DNA of 17,654 nucleotides, taken from assembly GCA_002420085.1 (NCBI GenBank), contig DIHI01000080.1, positions 36,352 to 54,005 on the forward strand, given 5' to 3'. Below, in pieces: positions 1 through 8,126 of this stretch; the first letter of the stretch is position 1; each line of letters opens with the position of its first letter. A program made the position numbers and the translations under genes. The notes beneath the pieces were generated by a model. The model saw only the letters and a list, made by a program, of their open reading frames with translations, was not told where the DNA came from and ran no database searches. The stretch comes from Lysobacterales bacterium UBA5700. Lineage in GTDB: Bacteria; Pseudomonadota; Gammaproteobacteria; Xanthomonadales; Xanthomonadaceae.

Positions 1-1371
1 CGCCCCCCGCCACTCCGGCGGGGCTGAAGCCGGTGCCGATGGTGATGGCGATGGCACTGCGACGGTGGCGTCCGGCGATCGCGAATCGCCCTCCGGTGGC
101 AGCCAGAGGCTCAGTGGCAATCGCTCCGGGTAGGGCTTGTATTCCCGGATGTCCATGCCCAACCGACGCAGATAGGTGCGCTTGTACTTGTGCGAGATGG
201 CGTACACCGGCCAGGCATCGGTGGCGGCCAGGCTGTTGGTCGAGACCAGCACCTCGGGCCGGGGCTGCTTGCGGCGCAGGGCGCGAAAGGCGCGCCGCGC
301 CGGCTTGGTCATCACCAGGTACGGGGTCTGCAACACCACCGAATGCTGTGCCGAACGCACCAGATCGCGCAACTGGGTGCCGAGTGCGACCGAGCCGGCG
401 CTAGTCTTGTCCGGCCCGTCGGCGATGAAGCCGACCGCGCCGACCGTGAAGGCGGGTTGGCGCAGCCGTGCATCCAGCCAGTCGCGGTCGTCGGCCATGG
501 CCGATGCCGCAACCACCCGTTCGACCCGATCGAGGCGGGGTCGCGGCAGTCGGGTCGGGCCACCGACGCTGTCGAGCACGACCTGGGCGACATCGTGCAG
601 ACGTTCGATCGGCACGGCCAGCGGATGCTGCCAGAAGCGCTCGAAGGTCTCCCCCATCGTTGCGACGCTTGGGCCGAGCACCAGCAGGTCGCGATCGCGG
701 TAGTTGAAGTCGGGCTCCCAGTCGTAGTAGCGCGCCTGGATGTTGCGACCACCGGTGATCGCGGCGACACCGTCGATGCGCAGCAGCTTGTCGTGCATCC
801 GCCGGTTGAAGCGCCGGAAGCAGCAGACGATGCCGGCGGCGAATTCCAGTGGCCCGGTTTCGGCCTTGCCGAAGGTCGGGTTGAACAGCCGCGTCTCGAA
901 GTTCCGGTGGCCGCTGGCCATCACGGCCAGCAGGCTGACATCGTCCAGGCTGAACAACTGATCGACCAGGATGCGGACCCGGACACCGCGCCGGGCGGCC
1001 TGGGCGAGCTCGTTCAGCACCAGCCAGCCGACGTCGTCCTCGACGAAGATGTAGGTTTGCAGTTCGATGCTGCTGCGCGCAGCACGGATCAGGTGCAGGC
1101 GGGCGATCAGGGCATCATCGCCGCGTTCGAGCAGGGTCAGCCGGTGCTGCGGTGCGTCGGCCGGGCTCGCGGCCAGGCGATGGGCATCGTCGAGCAGGTC
1201 CGAGCGGCTCGGACACGGATCGAGCGGGCAGGCCGATGCACTCGGTCGCTGAGCGTGGGCGAGCGCTTCGGCTCGGTCCAGGCTGGCCACCGGCAACTGC
1301 GCGCAGCCAGCCAGCAGACACGCGGCCAACGCCACGAGCGATCGCAGCGGTGTGGATCGCCATCGACTCAT
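1..1371 (-). CDS. Phospholipase D superfamily lipoprotein, ClsC-like (3' end beyond window)
   Basis: The 457 visible codons read leftward off the window, so the C-terminus is missing. The protein begins with a lipoprotein signal (LLAGC, lipid-modified Cys near residue 22), which places it in the cell envelope. The first phospholipase D HxK(x4)D motif is seen as HDKLLRID followed by GGRN. The later TNSLAATD stretch and YKRTYLRR region resemble the second half of ClsC-type cardiolipin synthases and related transphosphatidylases. The second HKD motif would lie just past the edge and cannot be checked. At the edge there is a Pro/Ser/Ala-rich run (about residues 435-452) that I would not expect in the family core. 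The start at 1371 puts the signal peptide at the N-terminus; no good ribosome site is visible. The gene lies 95 bp downstream of the SixA-like gene on the same strand. Fold assignment is firm; substrate is inferred. Confidence 0.85.
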   Translation of the reverse strand, partial: MSRWRSTPLRSLVALAACLLAGCAQLPVASLDRAEALAHAQRPSASACPLDPCPSRSDLLDDAHRLAASPADAPQHRLTLLERGDDALIARLHLIRAARSSIELQTYIFVEDDVGWLVLNELAQAARRGVRVRILVDQLFSLDDVSLLAVMASGHRNFETRLFNPTFGKAETGPLEFAAGIVCCFRRFNRRMHDKLLRIDGVAAITGGRNIQARYYDWEPDFNYRDRDLLVLGPSVATMGETFERFWQHPLAVPIERLHDVAQVVLDSVGGPTRLPRPRLDRVERVVAASAMADDRDWLDARLRQPAFTVGAVGFIADGPDKTSAGSVALGTQLRDLVRSAQHSVVLQTPYLVMTKPARRAFRALRRKQPRPEVLVSTNSLAATDAWPVYAISHKYKRTYLRRLGMDIREYKPYPERLPLSLWLPPEGDSRSPDATVAVPSPSPSAPASAPPEWRGA

Positions 1372-1466
1372 CGTTCAACGTGGGCAGGCGTGACCGACGG
1401 CATCGGACCCGCGCAGTCGCCATGCCAGCCGACCGTCGTGCGTGCCGGACCCTGGTGCATCGGTGG

Positions 1467-1943
1467 TTACGGCGACCAGAACGCCGCCACCCGACCACAG
1501 CCCGGTTCGAGCGCGGCATCGACCGGTATTTCGATGACCACGATGCCGGCCGGCGGCAGACCACGGCGATCACCGGAACGGCCGGCCGTCAGCAGGGCGA
1601 CCAATTCTTCGAGACCGGGGTTGTGACCGACCAGCAGAACCCGCTCGGCATCGGCGACGGCATCGAGCAAGCGGATCAGATCGCCCGGACTGGCATCGTA
1701 GATTTCCGGCTTCGGCTCGCTGGCCGGCACGGTGACGGCGGCGCGCACCGCCTCCAGGGTTGCCAGGGTTCGCTGGGCCGGCGAACACAGCACGGCGTCG
1801 ATCGGGCCGCAATGTTCGGCCAACCACTGGCCGGCGGCTTGGGCTTCACGGCGACCGAGTGCGGACAGGGGCCGGTCGCGGTCGGCCTGATCGGGACCGG
1901 CGGCATCAGCATGGGCATGTCGAACAATGAGGAGTTGGCGCAT
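1467..1943 (-). CDS. sixA: SixA-type phosphohistidine phosphatase
   Basis: A 158-aa histidine phosphatase superfamily protein. The catalytic RH motif appears as IVRHAHA (R8-H9), the second catalytic His as VGHNPGLEE (H107), and CSPAQRT (residues 53-59) supplies the family's other active-site arginine. Length matches SixA, which removes phosphate from phosphohistidine on Hpt or PTS-type proteins in the cytoplasm. The family is broad, so another phospho-substrate is possible. The start at 1943 gives the usual N-terminus directly before the first beta strand. It lies 121 bp downstream of the ParA-like gene and upstream of the phospholipase D gene, all on the minus strand, but the spacing does not prove an operon. 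Confidence 0.85.
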   Translation of the reverse strand: MRQLLIVRHAHADAAGPDQADRDRPLSALGRREAQAAGQWLAEHCGPIDAVLCSPAQRTLATLEAVRAAVTVPASEPKPEIYDASPGDLIRLLDAVADAERVLLVGHNPGLEELVALLTAGRSGDRRGLPPAGIVVIEIPVDAALEPGCGRVAAFWSP

Positions 1944-2064
1944 GCAGGCAGCATAGCCCAGTCGCGGGTCGGACGGGGCAGATGGTGGCGTTTCGGAAAT
2001 GGCGCCGATCGAATGCGTCAGCGGCTCCGCCAGCGATCCATGCGGACGATCGAGCCTGTGCCGG

Positions 2065-2697
2065 TCAGCCGACCTTCTTCAGCCAGCGCAGCAGCGGCCG
2101 CCAATCGGCCTGATGCTCGCGAACCTGCTCGGAACCGTAGTCGAACAGACTCTTGCCCAGACCGGTCAACAGCACATAGCACTGGCTGTCGCGCAGACGA
2201 GCGCGCAGCGGGAAAGGCCAGGACTCGATCGCGGCGATCGCGTTCTGGCTGGCCAGGGTCCAGGGCTTGAGCCGATTGCCGACCAGGCCGATCGGCAGCT
2301 TGCCCTTGGCCACGCGCGGATGCCGAGCCAATGAGTTGAGAAACGGCACGGTCGCCTCGATGTCGAGCGCCGATGGCTGCACCGGTACCACCACGGCATC
2401 GACGATGTCGAGCAGGTTGCTCAGGTGGGCGGCCATGGCGCCGGCCGGGCCATCGATGATCAAGCGCTCGGTGTCGCTCGGAATCCGTTTTTCCCAGCCG
2501 TTTCGGGTGCCGTCGATCGCCAGCACCGGATGCGCGAAACCGACCCGCTTCTCGCACCAGTGGAAGGCCGAGCCCTGGGCATCGGCATCGAGCAGCGCGG
2601 TGCGCTTGCCATCGACCGCGTAGGCGGCCGCGAGATGGGTCGCAATCGTGGTCTTGCCGGCGCCACCCTTGGAACTGGCCACCAGAACCGATCGCAT
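2065..2697 (-). CDS. ParA/MinD-family ATPase (orphan, no ParB partner seen)
   Basis: A 210-aa P-loop ATPase of the ParA/Soj type. It carries the deviant Walker A motif KGGAGKTT (K10 and K15), a switch-like LLDADAQGS (residues 35-43) and a Walker B-like segment LIIDGPAGA. Such proteins dimerise on ATP and bind DNA, membrane or a partner to position plasmids, chromosome regions or other cargo. At 210 aa it is a short member without an N-terminal DNA-binding extension, and no parB-like gene or obvious parS cluster is next to it. It is therefore likely an orphan positioning ATPase with an unknown cargo. The start is well supported: GGAGG lies six to seven bases before the ATG at 2697. It is followed by the SixA-like gene. 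Confidence 0.85.
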   Translation of the reverse strand: MRSVLVASSKGGAGKTTIATHLAAAYAVDGKRTALLDADAQGSAFHWCEKRVGFAHPVLAIDGTRNGWEKRIPSDTERLIIDGPAGAMAAHLSNLLDIVDAVVVPVQPSALDIEATVPFLNSLARHPRVAKGKLPIGLVGNRLKPWTLASQNAIAAIESWPFPLRARLRDSQCYVLLTGLGKSLFDYGSEQVREHQADWRPLLRWLKKVG

Positions 2698-2790
2698 CGA
2701 CAGCCCTCCGGGTCGGATTCAGCCGAACGATACACCGCCCCGGCGAACGACGGAAGCGCACGCCAGGAGGGTCGATCGTGACGGTCGCGC

Positions 2791-3513
2791 TCAGCCGTTG
2801 CCGCCGTACAGCTTCTCGGCGCGCTGGAACAGGATCCAACTGGTGGCGATGTACTTGTCGCCGCTGGCCGGGGTATTGCCACGATGGGTGTGGGTGAAGG
2901 CCGAGGGTGCGATCAGCAGGCTGCCGGTCTTCGGCACGATCTTGCGCCGCTGGTAGAGAAATTCGGTCTCGCCCTCGCCGAAGCCGTCATTGAGGTAGAT
3001 CGTCCACAGCAGGTGGCGATGCAGCGGCTCGGCGTCCGGTCCCTTGGGATACAGCTCGCAATGCCAGTACGGATAGCCACCCTTGCCGCCGCGATAGCGC
3101 TGGAGATTGATCTCGCCCGGCCGGAATACGTGTTGAGCGATGGCGCCGAGGCGCTCGTCGGGCAGACGGTCGAAGTCATCGGCCTCCAGCCGCTTGGCCA
3201 CACCGGTCTCGGGATCGGCGATGCGCAGCATGAGCGGGGCGATCAGGGCATGGCGATAGCGCCGCAGATACTGGATGAAGGCGGTGAACACGGCCTGGTT
3301 CAGGCGATTCTTTGTGTCACGCCACTCCGGCCGGTCACTGAGCACGATGTCGTCGCTGTCCTTGAGGTCCGGCATGACCCCGCCCCCGACCTGACCCGGT
3401 CGGGCCTCCCGGCTCAACTCGAACAACTCGATCATCCGTTTACATTCGGCCGGACTGAGCGCATCCGGGTAGACCTCGATGAAATCGTCCTGGGCTGTGG
3501 CGTCCTGGGTCAT
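2791..3513 (-). CDS. 2OG-Fe(II) oxygenase (prolyl 4-hydroxylase-like fold)
   Basis: A 240-aa protein that I read as a 2-oxoglutarate/Fe(II)-dependent dioxygenase of the prolyl hydroxylase type. The C-terminal half shows the double-stranded beta-helix pattern: a predicted first metal ligand in YWHCELYP (H151, then E153), a middle strand LWTIYLND followed by GETEF, and a distal ligand plus 2OG-binding basic residue in THTHRGNTPASGDKY (H208 or H210, K220). The usual proximal motif is HxD; here it reads HxE. The N-terminal segment YPDALSPAECKRMIELFE is typical of this class. The start at 3513 is chosen because the sequence upstream in frame does not look coding; no strong ribosome site is visible. 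It is divergent from the DUF4010 gene, separated by 87 bp. The substrate is unknown. Confidence 0.75.
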   Translation of the reverse strand: MTQDATAQDDFIEVYPDALSPAECKRMIELFELSREARPGQVGGGVMPDLKDSDDIVLSDRPEWRDTKNRLNQAVFTAFIQYLRRYRHALIAPLMLRIADPETGVAKRLEADDFDRLPDERLGAIAQHVFRPGEINLQRYRGGKGGYPYWHCELYPKGPDAEPLHRHLLWTIYLNDGFGEGETEFLYQRRKIVPKTGSLLIAPSAFTHTHRGNTPASGDKYIATSWILFQRAEKLYGGNG

Positions 3514-3600
3514 GGCTGCATCGCGTCGGTGGGTGTCACGGCATTGTCCGGCGCCTGGGCCGATTTGCAAGTCCGCCGTCTCCGGCGCCATGCTGATCGG

Positions 3601-4875
3601 ATGCTGGCTGCCGCATCCGCCACCCCATCCGTCATCCCGGCTGCCGAGAGCCTGCCTGGCCTGCTGGCTGCACTCGGCCTCGGCCTGTTGATCGGCGCCG
3701 TGCGCGAACGCCGCAAGCGTTCGGGCCAGGTGGTGGTCGTGGCCGGCCTGCGCACTCACGCCCTGGTCGCGGTGCTGGGTGCGGTGGCCGCCGGGTTCGG
3801 GACGGCCACCCTGGCCGTGACCGTGATCGTGATCGGCCTGTTCGCGGCCCTGGGTTATCGCTATACCGCCGCCAGCGACCCCGGTCTGACCGGTGAAGTC
3901 GCCCTGGTGCTGACCGTCCTGCTCGGCGCCCTGGCCGCCCGACAACCGGCCCTGGCGGCCGGCATCGGGGTGGTGGCGGCGATCCTGCTTGAAGCCCGCC
4001 AGGCGCTGCATCGTCTCACCCGCGACCTGCTCAGTGAGCGCGAACTGCACGATGGCCTGATCCTGCTCGCCTCGGCCCTGGTGATCTGGCCACTGCTGCC
4101 CGATCGGCCGCTCGACCCCTGGGGCAGTCTGCGTCCGGATGCTCTGTGGCGGGTGGTTCTGCTGGTCATGGCAGCCGGCATGCTCGGTCATGTCGCCTTG
4201 CGCACGGTCGGTGCCCGTTGGGGCCTGGCCCTGGCCGGGTTCTTCTCCGGCTTCGTGTCATCCACGGCGGCCGTGGCCGGGTTCGCCACCCATGCCCGCA
4301 GCCAACCCGAGCATGCCCGTTACGCCGTGGCTGCGGCGCTGTTTTCCAACCTCGCCTCACTGCTGCTGATGCTGGCCGTGGTGACCAGCGTGGCACCGGC
4401 ACTGGGACGTGCAGTGCTGCCGCCACTGGCCGCTGCCGCCGCCTGTCTGCTGCTCGGCGGCCTGCTCGGGCTGGCGCGTGCGGGTGCGCACCCGGCATCG
4501 GCCGCAACCGATGGGCGAGCCTTCCGGCTCGATCATGCCGTACTGTTGACGCTGGCGATCGCCGCCGTGACCGTGCTGGCCAGTGCCGCGCGATCCGGTT
4601 TCGGTCAGCACGGTGCCCTGGCGGTGGCGGCGATCGCGGCACTCGCGGAATGGCATGCCGCCGCTGCCGGTCTTGCGCAGATGCACGCCAGCGCGACCCT
4701 GACCACCGAATCCGCACGCTGGGGTCTGGTGCTGTTGCTGGCGGCGAGCAGTTTGAGCAAATCGGCCCTGGCCTGGCTCGGTGGCGGCCGTCGCTACGGT
4801 GCCGCGATCAGCCTGGGCATGCTGACCGCGACCGCTGCCGCCGCACTCGTGCTGCTGCTGATCGGCAGCGACTGA
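3601..4875 (+). CDS. MgtC/SapB-like N-terminus with DUF4010, multi-pass membrane protein
   Basis: A 424-aa very hydrophobic protein with about a dozen candidate transmembrane segments. The first 130 residues follow the MgtC/SapB pattern: LGLGLLIGAVRERRK near the N-terminus, then GLRTHALVAVLGAVAAG. The rest matches the DUF4010 type, with FFSGFVSSTAAVAGFATHAR, AALFSNLAS and ASSLSKSALAWLGGG as typical segments. Members sit in the inner membrane; a transport or ion-homeostasis role is often proposed, but the substrate is not settled. The open frame extends far upstream, but that part is antisense to the oxygenase gene and hydrophilic, so I start at the ATG at 3601. It converges with phhA, with 48 bp between the stops. 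Confidence 0.8.
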   Translation: MLAAASATPSVIPAAESLPGLLAALGLGLLIGAVRERRKRSGQVVVVAGLRTHALVAVLGAVAAGFGTATLAVTVIVIGLFAALGYRYTAASDPGLTGEVALVLTVLLGALAARQPALAAGIGVVAAILLEARQALHRLTRDLLSERELHDGLILLASALVIWPLLPDRPLDPWGSLRPDALWRVVLLVMAAGMLGHVALRTVGARWGLALAGFFSGFVSSTAAVAGFATHARSQPEHARYAVAAALFSNLASLLLMLAVVTSVAPALGRAVLPPLAAAAACLLLGGLLGLARAGAHPASAATDGRAFRLDHAVLLTLAIAAVTVLASAARSGFGQHGALAVAAIAALAEWHAAAAGLAQMHASATLTTESARWGLVLLLAASSLSKSALAWLGGGRRYGAAISLGMLTATAAAALVLLLIGSD

Positions 4876-4923
4876 GCGACCGCCATCGACCGGCTGCGCG
4901 TGTTCGCCGCCTGCGCAGTCCGT

Positions 4924-5832
4924 TCAAACGTCGCCGTCGGCCAGCCAGCCCTCGCCGGTGCCGCGTTGGATGACCCGATCATCGTCGCCGACATCGCCTG
5001 CCGCGATTGCCGGCTGCCGGGTCACCCGGTGGTAGATCGGGGTGAAGTCCGGACGGGTGGCTGCGAACAACTGCTCGAAGCCATCGATGACGAAATAGGT
5101 CTTCTGGTAGGTATCGATCCGATAACGGGTACGCATGATCCGCTCCAGATCGAAGCCGAGCCGATTCGGAGCCGGGCTTTCCAGGCAATGGATCGACTCA
5201 CCCTTGGAACTGACGATGCCGGCACCGTAGATGCGCAGGCCCTCGGGCGTGGCGATCAGACCGAACTCGACCGTGTACCAGTACAGCCGGGTCAGTGCGA
5301 CCAGGGCGTCGGCCCCCAGGCCATGGGCCTTGACGCCGCCGCGCCCGTAAGCGGCCATGTACTCCGCGAATATCGGATTCATCAGCAGGGGCACATGGCC
5401 GAACAGATCGTGGAACAGGTCTGGCTCGGAGATGTAGTCGATGTGCTCGGCATCGCGGATCCACCAGGTGACCGGAAAACGCCGATTGGCGAGGTGCTCG
5501 AAGAAGCACAGCTCCGGCAACAGCCCCTCGACCCCGATCAGCCGCCAGCCGGTGGTCGCGGCCAGCACTTCGTTGAGCTGATCGAACCGAGGAATGGCAT
5601 CGGCACCCATGCCCATCGCGTCCTGGGCATCGAGGAACTCGCGGCAGGCCCGGCCCGGCAGGATGGTCCGCTGACGCTCGAACAACTGCGCCCAGACCCG
5701 ATGATCCTCCCGGCTGTACGACTGCCAGGGCTGTTCGACCACCTTGGTCGTGTAGACCGGAACCACACCCTTGTCGGTGATCTGGTGCTCGACCCGACGC
5801 GCGGGCGCAACGCTGGCATCGGCTGGGGTCAT
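4924..5832 (-). CDS. phhA: Phenylalanine 4-monooxygenase
   Basis: A 302-aa prokaryotic phenylalanine hydroxylase, which converts phenylalanine to tyrosine using tetrahydropterin and O2 at a non-haem iron. The iron-binding His-His-Glu triad is visible: H141 and H146 in EPDLFHDLFGHVPLL, and E189 in LYWYTVEFGL. The family segments PRFDQLNEVL, TGWRLIGVEGLL and SSKGESIHCLES are all present, and the length is normal. The start at 5832 has GGAG seven bases upstream. No pterin dehydratase (phhB) gene is next to it in this window. It is divergent from an Lrp/AsnC regulator across 137 bp with inverted repeats, so control by that regulator, probably sensing an aromatic amino acid, is likely but not shown. 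Confidence 0.96.
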   Translation of the reverse strand: MTPADASVAPARRVEHQITDKGVVPVYTTKVVEQPWQSYSREDHRVWAQLFERQRTILPGRACREFLDAQDAMGMGADAIPRFDQLNEVLAATTGWRLIGVEGLLPELCFFEHLANRRFPVTWWIRDAEHIDYISEPDLFHDLFGHVPLLMNPIFAEYMAAYGRGGVKAHGLGADALVALTRLYWYTVEFGLIATPEGLRIYGAGIVSSKGESIHCLESPAPNRLGFDLERIMRTRYRIDTYQKTYFVIDGFEQLFAATRPDFTPIYHRVTRQPAIAAGDVGDDDRVIQRGTGEGWLADGDV

Positions 5833-5870
5833 GGCGCGGCTCCGGAGCGATGAGGTTCCACCAGTCTAAG

Positions 5871-5937
5871 CGTGCCAGCACGCAATGGGCTTCGATTGCT
5901 GCATGACTTATCGCCGATTACGCATTATCATTGCGTG
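5871..5937. promoter_or_regulatory. Candidate Lrp/AsnC operator between phhA and the regulator gene
   Basis: The 137-bp divergent intergenic region holds several symmetric elements. CACGCAATG (5879-5887) is repeated as its exact reverse complement CATTGCGTG (5929-5937), with starts 50 bp apart, close to five helical turns. ACGCA-N7-TGCGT (5920-5936) overlaps the second arm and has an A/T-rich centre, as in Lrp-family sites. CGTGC-CA-GCACG (5871-5882) overlaps the first arm. Phased dyads of this kind suit a multimeric Lrp/AsnC regulator acting on both genes. Binding is inferred. Confidence 0.55.
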
Positions 5938-5969
5938 ACAGATGCGTATCCAGGCATAAAATTGCAACC

Positions 5970-6452
5970 ATGCTCGCTCGCCTCGATCCCACCGACATCA
6001 CCCTGCTGACCGTCCTGCAAACCGAGGGTCGAATCAGCAATGCCGAACTTGCCGAACGGATCGGCCTGTCCGCCTCGGCCTGTCTGCGCCGCGTGCAGCG
6101 GCTGGAGTCGGAAGGCGTGATCGCCGGCTATGCCGCCCTGGTCGATGGCAAGCGCATCGGCCTCGGCCTGGAAGCCTTCGTCCGCGTGCAACTGCGCGAC
6201 CACAGCAGCGCCGTGGTCGATGCCTTCGTCGCGCGGGTCCAGCACTGGGAGGACGTGATCGCCTGCCATGCCCTGACCGGCGAGATGGACTACCTTCTGC
6301 ACGTGATGGTCGAAGACCTGGAGCACTTCTCGCGCTTCCTGCTCGATCGCCTGCTCAACGATGCCGGGGTCGCCGACGTCAACAGCAGCTTCGTGCTGCG
6401 TGAAATCAAGCCGCGCCGGGCACTGCCGCTCGCCCATCTGGCCGGCACCTGA
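5970..6452 (+). CDS. Lrp/AsnC-family transcriptional regulator
   Basis: A 160-aa regulator with the normal two-domain layout. An N-terminal helix-turn-helix (DPTDITLLTVLQTEGRISN, then LAERIGLSASACLRRVQRLE, about residues 7-46) is followed by a RAM ligand-binding domain (about 65-150) with the TGEMDYLLHVMVED signature. It probably controls phhA, from which it diverges, and itself, with an amino acid such as phenylalanine or tyrosine as effector; that is inference from position. The frame is open to 5931 with an upstream TTG, but the ATG at 5970 gives the usual family N-terminus. There is no Shine-Dalgarno sequence before it. A TAAAAT (5957-5962) lies just upstream, so a leaderless transcript is possible. 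Confidence 0.93.
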   Translation: MLARLDPTDITLLTVLQTEGRISNAELAERIGLSASACLRRVQRLESEGVIAGYAALVDGKRIGLGLEAFVRVQLRDHSSAVVDAFVARVQHWEDVIACHALTGEMDYLLHVMVEDLEHFSRFLLDRLLNDAGVADVNSSFVLREIKPRRALPLAHLAGT

Positions 6453-6458
6453 GCGGAG

Positions 6459-6489
6459 CCCGACGTCGGCTGCATCGGCCGACGTCGGG
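6459..6489. terminator. Perfect 12-bp stem-loop between convergent genes
   Basis: CCCGACGTCGGC (6459-6470) and GCCGACGTCGGG (6478-6489) pair perfectly around a 7-base loop, starting just after the Lrp-like stop codon and ending 14 bp before the convergent M28 peptidase stop. Position and stability suggest a two-way terminator. Neither side has a proper T-tract, so it may be an RNA 3'-end stabiliser rather than a classical intrinsic terminator. Confidence 0.55.
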
Positions 6490-6503
6490 AAAATGATCGG
6501 GTG

Positions 6504-8126
6504 TCAGCGCGACCCGAAGCGCTCGCCGAAGAAATCGCCCTTGTTCCAGCGTGGCGCCCGATCGCCATCGGCAACCCGGCGACCGATTGCCGCATTCAGT
6601 CGGGCCATCTGTGCCGCCGTCGGATAATCGATCGGCAGATCGATCTGGTCCGACGGCAGGTGGTAGTGCTGGGTCAGGAAGGTTTCCGCGCGGCCGGCAT
6701 GCTCGCCCTCGGCCGGCTCCAGGCCGCCCTTGAGATAGACCGCCGGGATGCCCTGGCGGATGAAGGCGAACTGATCGGAACGGATGAACACCACTTCTTC
6801 CGGACGCGGGTCGGGTGACAGGGTGATGCCCAGTGACTTCGCGGCCGCCTCGACATCGGCCTTGAGCGAACTGTGCTCGATCCCGATCGGCACCACATCC
6901 TGCTGCGGCCAGAGCAGGATCGGCATATCGATATTGATGTTGGCAACGATCGTGCCGGGCAGCCCCGGCTGGGCCGCGAAATGCTCGGCACCGAGCAGGC
7001 CCTTCTCCTCGGCGGTGACCGCCAGGAACACCTGCGAACGCCGTCCGTGCGGTTCCGCCTCGACCGCCTCGCGTGCCGCTTCGAGCAGGATCGCCACCCC
7101 GATCGCATTATCGAGCGCACCGTTGTGGATGCCGTCGCCCTCGATCTCGACACCGATTCCGACATGATCGAGATGCGCACTGTAGACCACGTGTTCACTA
7201 GCCAGACGCGGCTCGGCCCCAGCCAGGCGACCGGCGACATTGAAACTCTCGATCGGCTCCACCCGACTGCGTGAAGCCAGCACCAGACTGCCGGGCAGAT
7301 CGAATGCCTCCAGCGTCCCGGCTGCGGCCTGCTCAAGCACCGCCGGCAGTTCATGCCGCGCCCCCTCGAACAGGGTCGCCGCCGCCTCCAGGCTCATCCG
7401 CGCACTGGCGCGCAGACTCGGAAACTCATCGATCGGCTCACCCTCGGCATCGCGCAGCCGCATTCCGGGGCGATCCCAGTTGCGTGCCATCCGCTGCCAC
7501 GGATAACGTTCGGCCCGCGCCGGATCGGGCAGGGTCAACACCCCGACTGCACCGCGTTCGGCCAGCTCGCGCAGCTTTTCCCGCGCGGAGGAATGAAAGG
7601 CGCGCGGATCGGCCGGCAGGCTGGCCGGCGCACCACCCAGCAGCACCGCGATCTTGCCCTGCACATCCACACCCTGGAACTGATCGACCCCGAAATCCGG
7701 CGCATGCACCGCCTGACCGACGAACACCATCGGCGCCGCCACCGCGACCTCACTGCGACCGTAACTGATCCCCGGCAGGTACTCGTCCTGAAACCGGAAG
7801 GCACGGATCCGACCGTCACGGACCAACTCCAATCGCGCGCCCTCGCGCTCGATCCAGCCGCGCAGCAACGGCACCCGCTGGAGGTAGTCGCCGGCATCGC
7901 CGGCCGGCTCCAATCCGAGTGCCCGAAACCGTTCGGCAACGTAACGTGCCGCGATGTCGTAGCCGCGCGTCCCGGCCTCGCGGCCTTCCAGCAGATCATC
8001 AGCCAGAAACCGGACATCGGCCTCGATCCGGACCGCGCGCGGATCCGGCAGCACGGTCTCGGCATCGCGACCGCAACCCGCCACGGCAACGGCAACCGCA
8101 AGAACAACCCCAGGCAGCAGGCGCAT
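6504..8126 (-). CDS. M28-family zinc metallopeptidase, lipoprotein
   Basis: A 540-aa secreted lipoprotein (VAVAGC, Cys18). The catalytic M28 domain occupies the C-terminal half. Its likely di-zinc ligands and catalytic residues are H318 and D320 (YSAHLDHVG), D339 (GALDNAIGVA), E373-E374 (TAEEKGLLG), D400 (NINIDMP) and H487 or H489 (HYHLPSDQ). The region around residues 125-230 looks like an inserted PA (protease-associated) domain. Related enzymes are aminopeptidases or carboxypeptidases that trim peptides in the envelope. The start at 8126 is preceded by a G-rich ribosome site (GGGGGG, six bases away). It marks the left, core side of the accessory region. Exact peptide specificity cannot be read from sequence. 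Confidence 0.92.
   Translation of the reverse strand: MRLLPGVVLAVAVAVAGCGRDAETVLPDPRAVRIEADVRFLADDLLEGREAGTRGYDIAARYVAERFRALGLEPAGDAGDYLQRVPLLRGWIEREGARLELVRDGRIRAFRFQDEYLPGISYGRSEVAVAAPMVFVGQAVHAPDFGVDQFQGVDVQGKIAVLLGGAPASLPADPRAFHSSAREKLRELAERGAVGVLTLPDPARAERYPWQRMARNWDRPGMRLRDAEGEPIDEFPSLRASARMSLEAAATLFEGARHELPAVLEQAAAGTLEAFDLPGSLVLASRSRVEPIESFNVAGRLAGAEPRLASEHVVYSAHLDHVGIGVEIEGDGIHNGALDNAIGVAILLEAAREAVEAEPHGRRSQVFLAVTAEEKGLLGAEHFAAQPGLPGTIVANINIDMPILLWPQQDVVPIGIEHSSLKADVEAAAKSLGITLSPDPRPEEVVFIRSDQFAFIRQGIPAVYLKGGLEPAEGEHAGRAETFLTQHYHLPSDQIDLPIDYPTAAQMARLNAAIGRRVADGDRAPRWNKGDFFGERFGSR

Noticed and set aside
190..1626. 478-aa plus-strand open frame
   Set aside because: It is antisense to the phospholipase D and SixA genes, has no recognisable motifs, and results from the strong G/C third-position bias of the real genes.
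2884..3600. N-terminal extension of the DUF4010 frame
   Set aside because: It is antisense to the oxygenase gene and hydrophilic, unlike the membrane protein that starts at 3601.
3514..4191. N-terminal extension of the 2OG-Fe(II) oxygenase frame
   Set aside because: The extension is antisense to the MgtC/DUF4010 gene and is Gln/Gly/His-rich noise; the oxygenase fold begins after the ATG at 3513.
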